In this document: positions 7,553 through 15,250 of the stretch, piece after piece
Position numbering within the stretch: position 1 is the stretch's first letter
Layout: every line of letters begins with the position of its first letter
Assembly (NCBI RefSeq): GCF_003949795.1
Contig: NZ_RPRY01000042.1
Coordinates: forward strand, 1-33,986
Length of the DNA: 33,986 nucleotides
From: Streptomyces sp. WAC06614
Lineage (GTDB): Bacteria > Actinomycetota > Actinomycetes > Streptomycetales > Streptomycetaceae
Reading direction: 5' to 3'
Notes under the pieces: model-generated
Database searches by the model: none
Told to the model about the DNA's origin: nothing
The model's input: only the letters and a program-made list of their open reading frames with translations
Position numbers and translations under genes: made by a program

Positions 7553-8436
7553 AGCCCGGCCTTCCGGTAGCGGGCCATCAGCGCGGTGTAGGAGCCCGCG
7601 ATGAGGGCGAGGACGACCAGGAGATAGACGGCGCCGACCCCGGTGGAGACACCCTCGCCGCCCGGGAAGGCGGTGGTGGCGCCGAGGAAGGCCGTCTGCA
7701 CCCCGTCGATCAGCGTGATCGGGGAGAACAGGCCGAGCCACTCGATGGCGCCGGTGTTGCCGGTGCCGTAGGCGACGGCCTGCACGGTGGAGACGGCGCC
7801 GTAGGGGATCAGCAGCAGCGCGATCACGGCGGCGACGCCGAAGCCGCGGCGCGGGGTGAGGGCGGCCATCACCAGGCCGAGGCCGGCGAAGAGCAGCGAG
7901 AGGAGCAGCACGGACACGATTCCCTGCCCGAATCCCTTGGTCTGGTCACCGAAGTCGAACTTGGCCAGCAGCGACCCGATGTACATGATCAGCAGCGGTG
8001 TGGCGGTGAGGACGAACAGCGCCGAGGCCATGGCTGCGTACTTGGCGACCACGTAGTCGACCCGCTCGATGGGCCGCGAGAAGTACAGCGGCACCGTCTT
8101 GAAGCGCAGGTCCCGGGAGACCGACTGCGGTGCCTGGGAGGCGAGGTACAGGCCGATGACCACCTGGGTGGTCAGGGCGTACGTCGTGTACTTGATCGGC
8201 AGTTCGGTGGAGCCGGGGACGGCGATGGCCACCGCCACGATGATCAGCGCGGGGACGCACATCACCGCGAAGAGGATCATCGGCAGGACCTTGGACTTGG
8301 CGGAGCGGCCCAGTCCGTAGGCACCGCGCAGGGACTGCACGTAGAGCGACTTCCGGGCGTAGGCGCGGCCGAGGCGGGCGCCGTCGTAGGACCGGTAGCC
8401 GATGTTGTGGATCTGGGTGGACGTCTCAGGCGCCAT
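7549..8436 (-). CDS. ABC-2 type transporter permease (module 1)
   Basis: A 295-residue permease with six predicted membrane segments, for example around SKVLPMILFAVMCVPALIIV, and in the middle and C-terminal thirds. The cytosolic segment SRDLRFKTVPLYFSRPIERV resembles the conserved coupling region of ABC-2 permeases. Start ATG 8436 overlaps the stop of the upstream ATPase by 11 bases, and its own stop overlaps the next ATPase by 4 bases, so all are translated from one mRNA. The N terminus up to about residue 50 is hydrophilic. Transport direction is presumably export, by family. Confidence 0.87.
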   Translation of the reverse strand: MAPETSTQIHNIGYRSYDGARLGRAYARKSLYVQSLRGAYGLGRSAKSKVLPMILFAVMCVPALIIVAVAIAVPGSTELPIKYTTYALTTQVVIGLYLASQAPQSVSRDLRFKTVPLYFSRPIERVDYVVAKYAAMASALFVLTATPLLIMYIGSLLAKFDFGDQTKGFGQGIVSVLLLSLLFAGLGLVMAALTPRRGFGVAAVIALLLIPYGAVSTVQAVAYGTGNTGAIEWLGLFSPITLIDGVQTAFLGATTAFPGGEGVSTGVGAVYLLVVLALIAGSYTALMARYRKAGL

Positions 8437-9442
8437 CGGGACCGGCTCCCTTCTGTGCGTACGGCTGCTGGTACTGCTGGTACTGCTGGGCGAGCTGGGC
8501 CTGGTCGTGCTCGCGGAAGACCTCCGCGATGTGGTGGCGGCGCTGCTCCATGCGGACCAGGCCGAGGCCGAGCTGGGCGACGGTGTCGCGGACGACGTCG
8601 TACGTCGCCTCGCCGGTGGCCTCCACGAGCAGGATGTGGCCGGCGCCGGGCAGGCCCTGCTCCTCGCTCCGGTGGAGCGTGACACCCATCCGGCCGAGCG
8701 CCTCGCGCAGGGCGGCGGCGCCGTCGGGGTGGGTGTCGGAGTCGGTGACCTCGACCGCGAGGGTCGTGGTGGTCGCCGTGAAGTCGCTGGTGGAGCTGGA
8801 GCGCAGCAGCTTGCCGCCGTCGACGACCACGACGTGGTCGCAGGTCCGCTCCAGCTCGCCGAGCAGGTGGGAGGTGACCAGGACCGAGATCCCGAAGTCG
8901 GTCCACACCCGTCGGATCAGGCCGAGCATCTCGTCGCGGCCGACGGGGTCGAGGCCGTTGGTGGGCTCGTCCAGGAGGACCAGCTTCGGGTCGTGCACCA
9001 GGGCCTGGGCGAGCTTGACCCGCTGCTTCATGCCGGTCGAGTAGCCGCCGATGGGGCGGTACCGCTCCTCGTAGAGGCCGACGTGGCGCAGGGTGTCGGC
9101 GGTCCGCTCGCGGGCCGCCTCGGGGGGCAGCCCCGACATGCGGGCCATGTGCACGACGAACTCGGTGGCCGAGACGTCGGGCGGCAGGCAGTCGTGCTCG
9201 GGCATGTACCCGACCCGCTCCCGGATGGCGCTGCCATGGGTGGCGACGTCCAGTCCGAGCACGGCGGCGCGCCCCTCGGTGGCGGGGGACAGTCCGAGCA
9301 GGATCTTGATCAGCGTGGACTTGCCGGCTCCGTTGGCGCCCACGAGGCCGGTCACGCCGGGCCCGATGTCCAGGGAGAGCCGGTCGAGGGCGGTCACTCG
9401 GGGGTACCGCTTGCTCAGGCTTTCGGTCGCAATGACAGTCAC
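8426..9442 (-). CDS. ABC transporter ATP-binding protein (module 1)
   Basis: A 338-residue ATPase, first gene of the four-gene operon. Walker A is GANGAGKST at 35-43, the signature STGMKQR around 135-141, Walker B LVLLDEPTNGLD around 154-165, and the switch His lies in LVTSHLLGE. The C terminus carries a short Gln/Tyr repeat (QQYQQYQQPY), encoded by near-tandem copies of a 9-base unit near 8462-8488. Start GTG 9442 gives VTVIATESLSKRYP; a -10-like TACCGT (9450-9455, minus) ends 7 bases upstream, suggesting a leaderless transcript. The two ATPases are paralogous, so the operon looks like a duplicated ATPase-permease pair that may form a heteromeric exporter. Confidence 0.9.
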   Translation of the reverse strand: MTVIATESLSKRYPRVTALDRLSLDIGPGVTGLVGANGAGKSTLIKILLGLSPATEGRAAVLGLDVATHGSAIRERVGYMPEHDCLPPDVSATEFVVHMARMSGLPPEAARERTADTLRHVGLYEERYRPIGGYSTGMKQRVKLAQALVHDPKLVLLDEPTNGLDPVGRDEMLGLIRRVWTDFGISVLVTSHLLGELERTCDHVVVVDGGKLLRSSSTSDFTATTTTLAVEVTDSDTHPDGAAALREALGRMGVTLHRSEEQGLPGAGHILLVEATGEATYDVVRDTVAQLGLGLVRMEQRRHHIAEVFREHDQAQLAQQYQQYQQPYAQKGAGPDGA

Positions 9443-9449
9443 GGCTTCG

Positions 9450-9455
9450 ACGGTA
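9450..9455 (-). promoter_or_regulatory. -10-like element of the ABC operon
   Basis: On the minus strand TACCGT is followed by 7 bases and the GTG start at 9442, with no Shine-Dalgarno sequence. This matches the TANNNT plus 5-8 base pattern of leaderless Streptomyces genes. About 19 bases further upstream is TGACGTCA, a perfect 8-base palindrome in the -35 region. Confidence 0.35.
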
Positions 9456-9681
9456 GTGCGCGGGTCCTCCAGTGACGTCAGACCTGGAGCGGGACCCTGT
9501 CTCCGCCTTCAGGCGTACGTGCCCCGTACGGGAGGCTGACCCGGGCGGCGGGCCGGGAGGGTCCGGACGGGTTTTCCACAGGCCGGTGCACGACCCTTGA
9601 CGTGATCTCCAGGCATTGTCACATTCATCAATGTCACCTTACGGGCGCGTACGGCTCTCAACGACGGGACGGGCGGCGGGC

Positions 9682-10527
9682 ATGGCAGCGGACACCAGGC
9701 AACTCTCGGCGGATCTGCGCGGGTTCAGAGAAGTGCAGCAGCTCGCGTACGCGTGCGCGGAGGCGGTCGCGGCACGGCTGAAGCCGGGGATCACCGAGCG
9801 CGAGGCGGCGCGGATGCAGCGCGAGTGGCTGCGCGAGCACGGCGTGCGCGACTGGTTCCACCTGCCCTTCGCCTGGTTCGGGGACCGGACGGCGTTCGTG
9901 GACTTCAAGATCCCGCTCCAGTTCTTCCCCACCGGGCGCAGGCTGGAGCCTGGGATGGCGTTCATCCTGGACGCGGCGCCGGTCCACCGCGGCTACACGG
10001 CGGACATCGGCTACTCCGGCAGCCTCGGCCTCAATCCGGTGCAGGACCGGCTGATGAGCGACCTGCGCGAGCACCGCGAGCTGATCCTGGCCGAGGTGCG
10101 CGAGCGGCGGTCGCTGCGGGAGATCTACGAGGACGTCGAGCGGCTGATGGTCCGGCAGGGCTATGCCAATCGGCACCGGGCCTATCCCTTCGGGGTGATC
10201 GCGCACAAGGTGGACCGGGTCGCGCAGCGGCGCTGGTCGCCGACGGCGTTCGGGTTCGGCACCCAGGCGCTCAAGGGGCTGGCCTCGGACGCCCTGCACG
10301 GGCACCGCGAGGGCTGGTCCCCGCTGTGGAGCCCGTACAGGTTCTCGGACCACCCGCCGCAGCCGGGGCTGTGGGCGGTCGAACCGCATCTGGGCTTCCG
10401 CGGCACGGGGGCGAAGTTCGAGGAGATCCTGGTCGTCACCGACTCCCGGGATCCCGAGGAGAGCGCGTTCTGGCTGGACGACGATCTGCCGCACGTGCGG
10501 CGCTGGGCGGAGGAGAGGGCGGCATGA
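9682..10527 (+). CDS. M24-family metallopeptidase (Xaa-Pro aminopeptidase/methionine aminopeptidase fold)
   Basis: A 281-residue pita-bread-fold enzyme. All five metal ligands can be placed: Asp97 (FILDAAP), Asp108 (YTADIG), His175 (VIAHKVDR), Glu234 (WAVEPHLGF) and Glu247 or Glu248 (FEEIL). The N-terminal creatinase domain of full Xaa-Pro peptidases is missing, so this is a short single-domain member. It could also be a non-peptidase M24 hydrolase. The ATG at 9682 gives MAADTRQLSADLRGF; an in-frame ATG at 9631 with a TTGACG element at 9597-9602 could be the true, leaderless start. Its stop overlaps the next ATG (ATGA), so both products are made together. Confidence 0.82.
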   Translation: MAADTRQLSADLRGFREVQQLAYACAEAVAARLKPGITEREAARMQREWLREHGVRDWFHLPFAWFGDRTAFVDFKIPLQFFPTGRRLEPGMAFILDAAPVHRGYTADIGYSGSLGLNPVQDRLMSDLREHRELILAEVRERRSLREIYEDVERLMVRQGYANRHRAYPFGVIAHKVDRVAQRRWSPTAFGFGTQALKGLASDALHGHREGWSPLWSPYRFSDHPPQPGLWAVEPHLGFRGTGAKFEEILVVTDSRDPEESAFWLDDDLPHVRRWAEERAA

Positions 10528-12293
10528 GCGGGACGACCCTGACAGGGGCGCGCGAGCGCCGGGTGCGCACGGGCGGGATCGAGCTGTGCGTGGTCGAGCT
10601 GGGCGAGACGGACCGTCCGACGGTGGTGCTCGTCCACGGCTATCCCGACAGCAAGGAGGTGTGGTCGGAGGTCGCCGAGCGGCTGGCCGCCCGGTTCCAC
10701 GTCGTGCTCTACGACGTCCGCGGCCATGGCCGCTCCCAGGCCCCGCAGCCGCTGCGCGGCGGGTTCACCCTGGAGAAGCTGACCGACGACTTCCTGGCCG
10801 TCGCGGACGCCGTCAGCCCGGACCGGCCGGTGCACCTGGTCGGCCACGACTGGGGTTCGGTCCAGGGGTGGGAGTTCGCCACGGTGCGCCGGACGGAGGG
10901 GCGGATCGCGTCCTTCACCTCGATCTCGGGTCCCTCCCTGGACCACTTCGGACACTGGATCAAACAGCGGATGACCCGGCCGACCCCGCGCCGGGCCGCG
11001 CAGTTGCTGGGGCAGGGCGCCCGGTCCTGGTACGTGTACCTGCTGCACACCCCGGTCCTGCCGGAGCTGGCCTGGCGCGGGCCGCTCGGCAAGCAGTGGC
11101 CGCGGCTGCTGGAGCGCGGCGAGAAGATCCCCGTCGGCAGCTACCCGACGGCCTCCCTGCCCTCGGACGCGGCCCACGGCGCCTGGCTCTACCGGGACAA
11201 CGTCCGGCCCCGGCTGCGCCGGCCGCGCACCGACGCGTCCGCGCACGTGCCGGTCCAGCTGATCACCCCGACCGGGGACAGCTTCCTGTCCGAGCGGCTC
11301 TACGACGGCCTGGAGCGCTGGGCCCCTCAGCTGCTGCGGCGGACCCTGCCCGCCCGGCACTGGGTCCCGCGCACCCGGCCGGACCAGGTGGCGGGCTGGG
11401 TCACGGAGTTCGTCACCGCGACGGAGGAGCCGGGACCGGCGCCGGAGCCGGCCGGGACCGGCCGGTACGCCGACCGGTTCGGCGGGCAGCTCGTGCTGGT
11501 CACCGGTGCGGCCAGCGGCATCGGCCGGGCCACGGCCTTCGCGTTCGCCGAGGCGGGCGCGCGGGTGGTGGCCGTGGACCGGGACGCCGCGGGCGCGGCG
11601 CGCACGGCCGACATGGCCCGGCTGATCGGTGCGCCGGAGGCCTGGGGCGAATGCGTGGACGTCAGCGACGAGCAGGCGATGGAGAAGCTCGCGGCGAAGG
11701 TCGCCGCCGAGTACGGCATCGTCGACGTCCTGGTCAACAACGCGGGGACAGGCCTGTCGGGATCCTTCCTCGACACCACCACGGAGGACTGGAAGAAGGT
11801 CCTGGACGTCAATCTGTGGGGGGTCATCCACGGCTGCCGGATCTTCGGCCGGCAGATGGCCGAGCGCAACCAGGGCGGACACATCGTCAACACGGCCTCG
11901 GCGGCCGCCTATCTGCCCTCCCGGACGCTGCCGGCGTACAGCACCTCCAAGGCGGCGGTGCTGATGCTCTCGGAGTGTCTGCGGGCGGAGCTGGCCCCGA
12001 AGTCGATCGGGGTGTCCGCGATCTGCCCGGGCATCGTCAACACCAACATCACCGCCACGACCCGGTTCGCCGGGGTGGACGAGGCGGAGGAGAAGCGCCT
12101 CCAGGAGCGTTCCTCCCGGCTGTACGGGCTGCGCAACTTCCCGCCGGAGAAGGTGGCCGAGGCGATCGTGGAGGCGGTGGTGCACGACCGGGCTGTGGTC
12201 CCGGTGACCCCGGAGGCCAAGGGGGCGCGTTGGCTGGCGCGCTTCGCGCCCGGCGCGCTGCGGGCCCTGGCCCGGCGCGAACCCCGGCTGTGA
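10524..12293 (+). CDS. Alpha/beta-hydrolase-SDR fusion protein, EphD-like
   Basis: A 589-residue two-enzyme fusion. Residues 1 to about 300 form an alpha/beta-hydrolase of epoxide-hydrolase type: HGYPD at 38-42 (oxyanion loop) and GHDWG at 107-111 with nucleophile Asp109, and a likely catalytic His in ARHWVPRT near 277. Residues from about 318 to the end form a short-chain dehydrogenase: TGAASGIG near 327-334, NNAG near 405-408, and the catalytic Tyr472 and Lys476 (YSTSK). This order matches mycobacterial EphD, reported to act on epoxy-mycolates. Streptomyces makes no mycolates, so the substrate here must differ. ATG 10524 overlaps the M24 stop. The aspartate nucleophile favours epoxide or haloalkane hydrolysis over ester hydrolysis. 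Confidence 0.87.
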   Translation: MSGTTLTGARERRVRTGGIELCVVELGETDRPTVVLVHGYPDSKEVWSEVAERLAARFHVVLYDVRGHGRSQAPQPLRGGFTLEKLTDDFLAVADAVSPDRPVHLVGHDWGSVQGWEFATVRRTEGRIASFTSISGPSLDHFGHWIKQRMTRPTPRRAAQLLGQGARSWYVYLLHTPVLPELAWRGPLGKQWPRLLERGEKIPVGSYPTASLPSDAAHGAWLYRDNVRPRLRRPRTDASAHVPVQLITPTGDSFLSERLYDGLERWAPQLLRRTLPARHWVPRTRPDQVAGWVTEFVTATEEPGPAPEPAGTGRYADRFGGQLVLVTGAASGIGRATAFAFAEAGARVVAVDRDAAGAARTADMARLIGAPEAWGECVDVSDEQAMEKLAAKVAAEYGIVDVLVNNAGTGLSGSFLDTTTEDWKKVLDVNLWGVIHGCRIFGRQMAERNQGGHIVNTASAAAYLPSRTLPAYSTSKAAVLMLSECLRAELAPKSIGVSAICPGIVNTNITATTRFAGVDEAEEKRLQERSSRLYGLRNFPPEKVAEAIVEAVVHDRAVVPVTPEAKGARWLARFAPGALRALARREPRL

Positions 12294-12321
12294 CCGGGCC
12301 CGGCACGGCCATACCGGGCTC

Positions 12322-12340
12322 CGACCGGCGGTCGTACCAT
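12322..12340 (+). promoter_or_regulatory. Dyad and -10-like element upstream of the MerR-type gene
   Basis: A perfect inverted repeat CGACC-GGC-GGTCG (12322-12334) directly abuts TACCAT (12335-12340), a -10-like sequence about 112 bases before the MerR-type start. MerR regulators typically bind dyads between -35 and -10, so this is a candidate autoregulatory operator. I see no strong -35. Confidence 0.3.
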
Positions 12341-12451
12341 CCCTCGCAGGAGGGCTCGCCGCGCGGCGCGGTCCTGTCCCCGGCGTTCCCGCCCGCGGCC
12401 CCGGCCGCGGCGGGTGCGGCCGGTCGAGCCGCCATGGCGTAGGGAGTGGAC

Positions 12452-13387
12452 GTGTCGGATCAGGCGGTGGCCGAGTACCGGATCGAGGACCTGGCGCACC
12501 ACAGCGGGGCGACGGTGCGCACGATCCGTGCGTACCAGGACCGGGGGCTGCTGCCGAAGCCGGAGCGGCGCGGCCGGTCCAACGTCTACCGGGACACGCA
12601 TCTGGCGCGGCTGCGGCAGATCGCCGATCTGCTGGACCGCGGCTACACGCTGGCCTCGATCAAGGAGCTGCTGGAGGCCTGGGACGCCGGCCGCGGGCTG
12701 GGCGGCGTCCTGGGGCTGGTCGCCGAGGTGCACGGGCCGTGGACCGACGAGGAGGCGGCGAGGATCTCGCGGCGGGAGCTGGACGAGCGGTTCGGCGGCC
12801 TGCCCGACGACGCGGCGGTGGACGAGGCCTGCGAGCTGGGGGTGCTGGAGCGGATCCCGGGCCGGCCGGAGGAGTTCCTGGTGCCGTCGCCGCAGGAGCT
12901 GGCGGTGGCGGCCGAGCTGTACGCCGCCGGGGTGCCGCTGGACGCGATCACCGGGCACCTGCGGGAGCTGCGCGGGCAGGTGGAGCACATCGCCTCGCGG
13001 TTCCTGGAGTTCACCACCGAGCACGTCTTCGCCCGCTACCTGGGCCCGGTCCCGCCGACGGACGCGGACGCGGCGGAGGCGGCCACGCTGGTGCGCCGGC
13101 TCCGGCCGCTGGCCCAGCAGACGGTGGACGCGGAGCTGGCCCGGGCCATGCAGCTGTTCGCCACGCGGCACCTGCAGAAGCACCTCGGGGCGGGCGGAGC
13201 CGTGGCTCCGCCCGGCTCGGCGGCGGTGGCCCTGCCGGCCGCGACGGTCCGGGCGGTGCAGGACCTGGTCGGTGCCGAGCACGTCGCGGCCTTCGTCCGG
13301 GCCGCGACGGAACGGGAGCTCCAGGCCCGCACCCTGAACGACCTCGCCCGTCGGGGCGTCCGGGGCCCGGCGGAACCCGAGGAGTGA
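12452..13387 (+). CDS. MerR-family transcriptional regulator
   Basis: A 311-residue DNA-binding protein. The N-terminal winged helix-turn-helix is typical of MerR: YRIEDLAHHSGATVRTIRAY followed by QDRGLLPKPERRGRSNVYRD (about residues 7-46), then RLRQIADLLDRGYTLASIKELL leading into the dimerisation helix. The remaining roughly 220 residues form a long helical C-terminal domain without the cysteine pattern of metal sensors, so the effector is unknown. The GTG at 12452 is chosen because GGGAG lies 5 bases upstream; a GTG at 12446 overlaps that ribosome site. It follows the EphD-like gene by 158 bases on the same strand and might control it. Confidence 0.88.
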   Translation: MSDQAVAEYRIEDLAHHSGATVRTIRAYQDRGLLPKPERRGRSNVYRDTHLARLRQIADLLDRGYTLASIKELLEAWDAGRGLGGVLGLVAEVHGPWTDEEAARISRRELDERFGGLPDDAAVDEACELGVLERIPGRPEEFLVPSPQELAVAAELYAAGVPLDAITGHLRELRGQVEHIASRFLEFTTEHVFARYLGPVPPTDADAAEAATLVRRLRPLAQQTVDAELARAMQLFATRHLQKHLGAGGAVAPPGSAAVALPAATVRAVQDLVGAEHVAAFVRAATERELQARTLNDLARRGVRGPAEPEE

Positions 13388-13657
13388 CAGGGTCCCCGCG
13401 GACCACAGGGCCCCCGCGGCCCACGGGGACCGTAGAGGCCACTGGTACGCAAGGGGCCGCACGGCCCACTGGGACCGCAGGGGCCGCACGGGCCGGTGGG
13501 GTGCGAGGTTCCACAGGCCCGGGCCGCTGAGTCCACAGGGCGGATCGCCTGTTCGGTGACAATTACCGGCGAATCGGCTGTGGACAAGTCGATACGCCTG
13601 TGGACGAGGAAGTGTCAGCATGTGGACGCTCCGACGCGCCACGGCCGCACGCGAGCC
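13388..13657. other. Gene-free low-complexity spacer with a second group of DnaA boxes
   Basis: The first ~130 bases are degenerate G/C-rich direct repeats with recurring GGGACCGCAGGGGCCGCACG-like units; they translate as Gly/Pro/Thr-rich sequence in either direction but no gene is credible. From 13529 come DnaA-box-like 9-mers: GAGTCCACA at 13529-13537 (+, two mismatches), a perfect TTGTCCACA at 13579-13587 (-), TCGTCCACA at 13599-13607 (-, one mismatch) and GCGTCCACA at 13621-13629 (-, two mismatches). The region lies between convergent genes (MerR-type plus, aquaporin minus), so no promoter is required here. Confidence 0.6.
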
Positions 13658-14404
13658 TCAACTGACGGCCTTGTACTCCGTGTTGCTCGGCACGACCTCG
13701 GTGGTCCGGACCACGGGCCGGCCCCCGTAGAGGGCGCCCGCGAGCGTCAGACCGAGGATGCCGCCGAGGAACTGGGCCGCCACGAAGCCGGGCAGGGACT
13801 GCGGCGCGATCCCGGTGAAGGAGTCGCTGAAGGCCCGGCCGACGGTACCCGCCGGATTCGCGAAGGACCCCGACGAGGTGAACCAGATCGCGGCGGCGAT
13901 GTACGCGGCGACGGCTGCCGGCACCAGCCTCTGCCGGCCGATCCGCCCGAGGCCCTGGATGACCAGGACCAGCCCGGCGGTGGCGACCACCTCGCCGACG
14001 AGCAGGTGCCCACCGCCCCGGACCTGGGTGGCGAAGCCCCCGGGCACCCGGCCGAACATGGCCTCGGCCAGCACGGCCCCGCCGACCGCCCCGGCGGTCT
14101 GCGCGGCCGCGTACACCAGGGCCTCGCGCCCGGTGAGCCCCTGGGCGTCGGCGCCGGTCCGCCGGCCCCACCAGGCGGTCAGGGTGACGACGGGGTTCAG
14201 ATGGGCCCCGGAGAGCGGGCCGAAGAGGGTGATGATCAGGCCGAGTCCGATGGCCGAGGCGAGCGAGTTGGCGACGAGCGCGACCCCGGTGTCCGCGCTC
14301 AGGGCGGCCGCCTGGATCCCCGAGCCGATCACGACGACGAGCAGACCGGCGGTGCCGACGAGCTCGGCCGCCGCACGGCGTGGCAATGAGCTGCGGTGTG
14401 ACAT
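13658..14404 (-). CDS. Aquaporin / MIP-family channel
   Basis: A 248-residue six-helix channel for water or small neutral solutes. The two pore half-helices carry NPV at 70-72 (SGAHLNPVVT) and NPA at 183-185 (FANPAGTVGR), followed by the conserved Arg190. The duplicated hourglass layout is clear. The first motif is NPV instead of NPA, a change also seen in some bacterial and arsenite-type MIP channels. A good ribosome site (GGGGGAG) lies 7 bases upstream of ATG 14404. No arsenate reductase or ArsR gene is adjacent, so an arsenic role is only a possibility. It is divergent from kptA across a palindrome-rich control region. Confidence 0.88.
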   Translation of the reverse strand: MSHRSSLPRRAAAELVGTAGLLVVVIGSGIQAAALSADTGVALVANSLASAIGLGLIITLFGPLSGAHLNPVVTLTAWWGRRTGADAQGLTGREALVYAAAQTAGAVGGAVLAEAMFGRVPGGFATQVRGGGHLLVGEVVATAGLVLVIQGLGRIGRQRLVPAAVAAYIAAAIWFTSSGSFANPAGTVGRAFSDSFTGIAPQSLPGFVAAQFLGGILGLTLAGALYGGRPVVRTTEVVPSNTEYKAVS

Positions 14405-14420
14405 GGGCTCTCCCCCTGGA

Positions 14421-14458
14421 CAGGAATTTTATGGAAAATATATTCCGGATTACGGAAG
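14421..14458. promoter_or_regulatory. Overlapping palindromes between the aquaporin gene and kptA
   Basis: An A+T-rich island in G+C-rich DNA. A near-palindrome GGAAAATATATTCC spans 14433-14446 (two central mismatches). Overlapping it is a perfect inverted repeat TTCCG-N5-CGGAA at 14443-14457. A further GGAATTTT is at 14423-14430. The block is 17 bases upstream of the aquaporin start and about 100 bases upstream of kptA. It looks like a two-site operator controlling the aquaporin gene; the cognate regulator is not identifiable. Confidence 0.5.
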
Positions 14459-14555
14459 ATCGGTGGGCGGGTTCCACCCCGGCCGCCTCGCCCGGACAGG
14501 CGGCGCCCCGGAATTCGGCTGCCCGGACCCCCACCGACCAGGCAGGCTGGGTCCC

Positions 14556-15095
14556 ATGGACGAACGACGCACCGTCAAGGTGTCCAAATACGTCTCGAAA
14601 CACCTGCGGCACCAGCCGGAACGCATCGGACTGGTGCTCGACCCCCAGGGCTGGGTGGAGATCGACGACCTGCTGGCCGCGGCCGCCGCCCACGGTTTCC
14701 CCGTCAGCCGCGCCGAGCTCGACCACGTCGTCGCCGCCAACGACAAGCAGCGCTTCGCCGTCGACGGCACCCGCATCCGCGCCCACCAGGGCCACACCGT
14801 CCCCGTGGACCTCGACCTGCCACCGGCCGAGCCGCCCGCGTACCTCTACCACGGCACCGTCGCCGCCGCCCTGGACGCCATTCGCGCCGAGGGTCTGCGC
14901 CCCATGCGCCGCCACCACGTGCACCTCTCGCCCGACCGCGAGACCGCGACCCGGGTGGGTGCCCGGCGCGGCCGCCCGGTCGTCCTCGCCGTGGACGCGG
15001 GCGCGATGCACGCCGACGGGCACGTGTTCCGGGTGAGCGGCAACGGCGTCTGGCTGGTGGACGCCGTTCCGCCGCGCTACCTGCGGCTTCCCTGA
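14556..15095 (+). CDS. kptA: RNA 2'-phosphotransferase, KptA/Tpt1 family
   Basis: A 179-residue enzyme of the family that removes an RNA 2'-phosphate using NAD+, giving ADP-ribose 1'',2''-cyclic phosphate. The N-terminal winged-helix domain contains SKYVSKHLRHQPERIGL with the Arg18-His19 pair. GTRIRAHQGH follows at 71-80 with further active-site Arg residues, then YHGT at 98-101, HVHLS at 121-125 and a basic RRGRP near 137-141 that should supply the last active-site Arg. Length matches the bacterial form. Bacteria lack the tRNA splicing reaction that produces the eukaryotic substrate, so its role here is unknown. ATG 14556 lies 7 bases after a CAGGCT (14543-14548) -10-like element and has no Shine-Dalgarno sequence. 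Confidence 0.92.
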   Translation: MDERRTVKVSKYVSKHLRHQPERIGLVLDPQGWVEIDDLLAAAAAHGFPVSRAELDHVVAANDKQRFAVDGTRIRAHQGHTVPVDLDLPPAEPPAYLYHGTVAAALDAIRAEGLRPMRRHHVHLSPDRETATRVGARRGRPVVLAVDAGAMHADGHVFRVSGNGVWLVDAVPPRYLRLP

Positions 15096-15250
15096 CCCCG
15101 GCCGCCCTCCGACGGAGGTTTTCCACAGCCCCGGCCAACCCGGAGGAGATTGTCGGCGCCGCGCCCTAGTCTTCTGATCGTCCAGGCGTCGATGAGGGGG
15201 GAACCTCGCGAACGCCGAACCTGAAGTGCGCCTACGCGAGGTGACGCCCC

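Noticed and set aside
9753..10523. Upstream extension of the EphD-like fusion
   Set aside because: It runs in another frame through the M24 gene and gives Arg/Gly/Ala-rich shadow sequence; ATG 10524 overlaps the M24 stop as expected for coupling.
13036..13587. Minus-strand open frame with collagen-like Gly-Pro-x sequence
   Set aside because: It overlaps the MerR-type gene antisense, has no ribosome site, and the Gly-Pro pattern arises from G/C-rich low-complexity DNA that gives similar composition in other frames.
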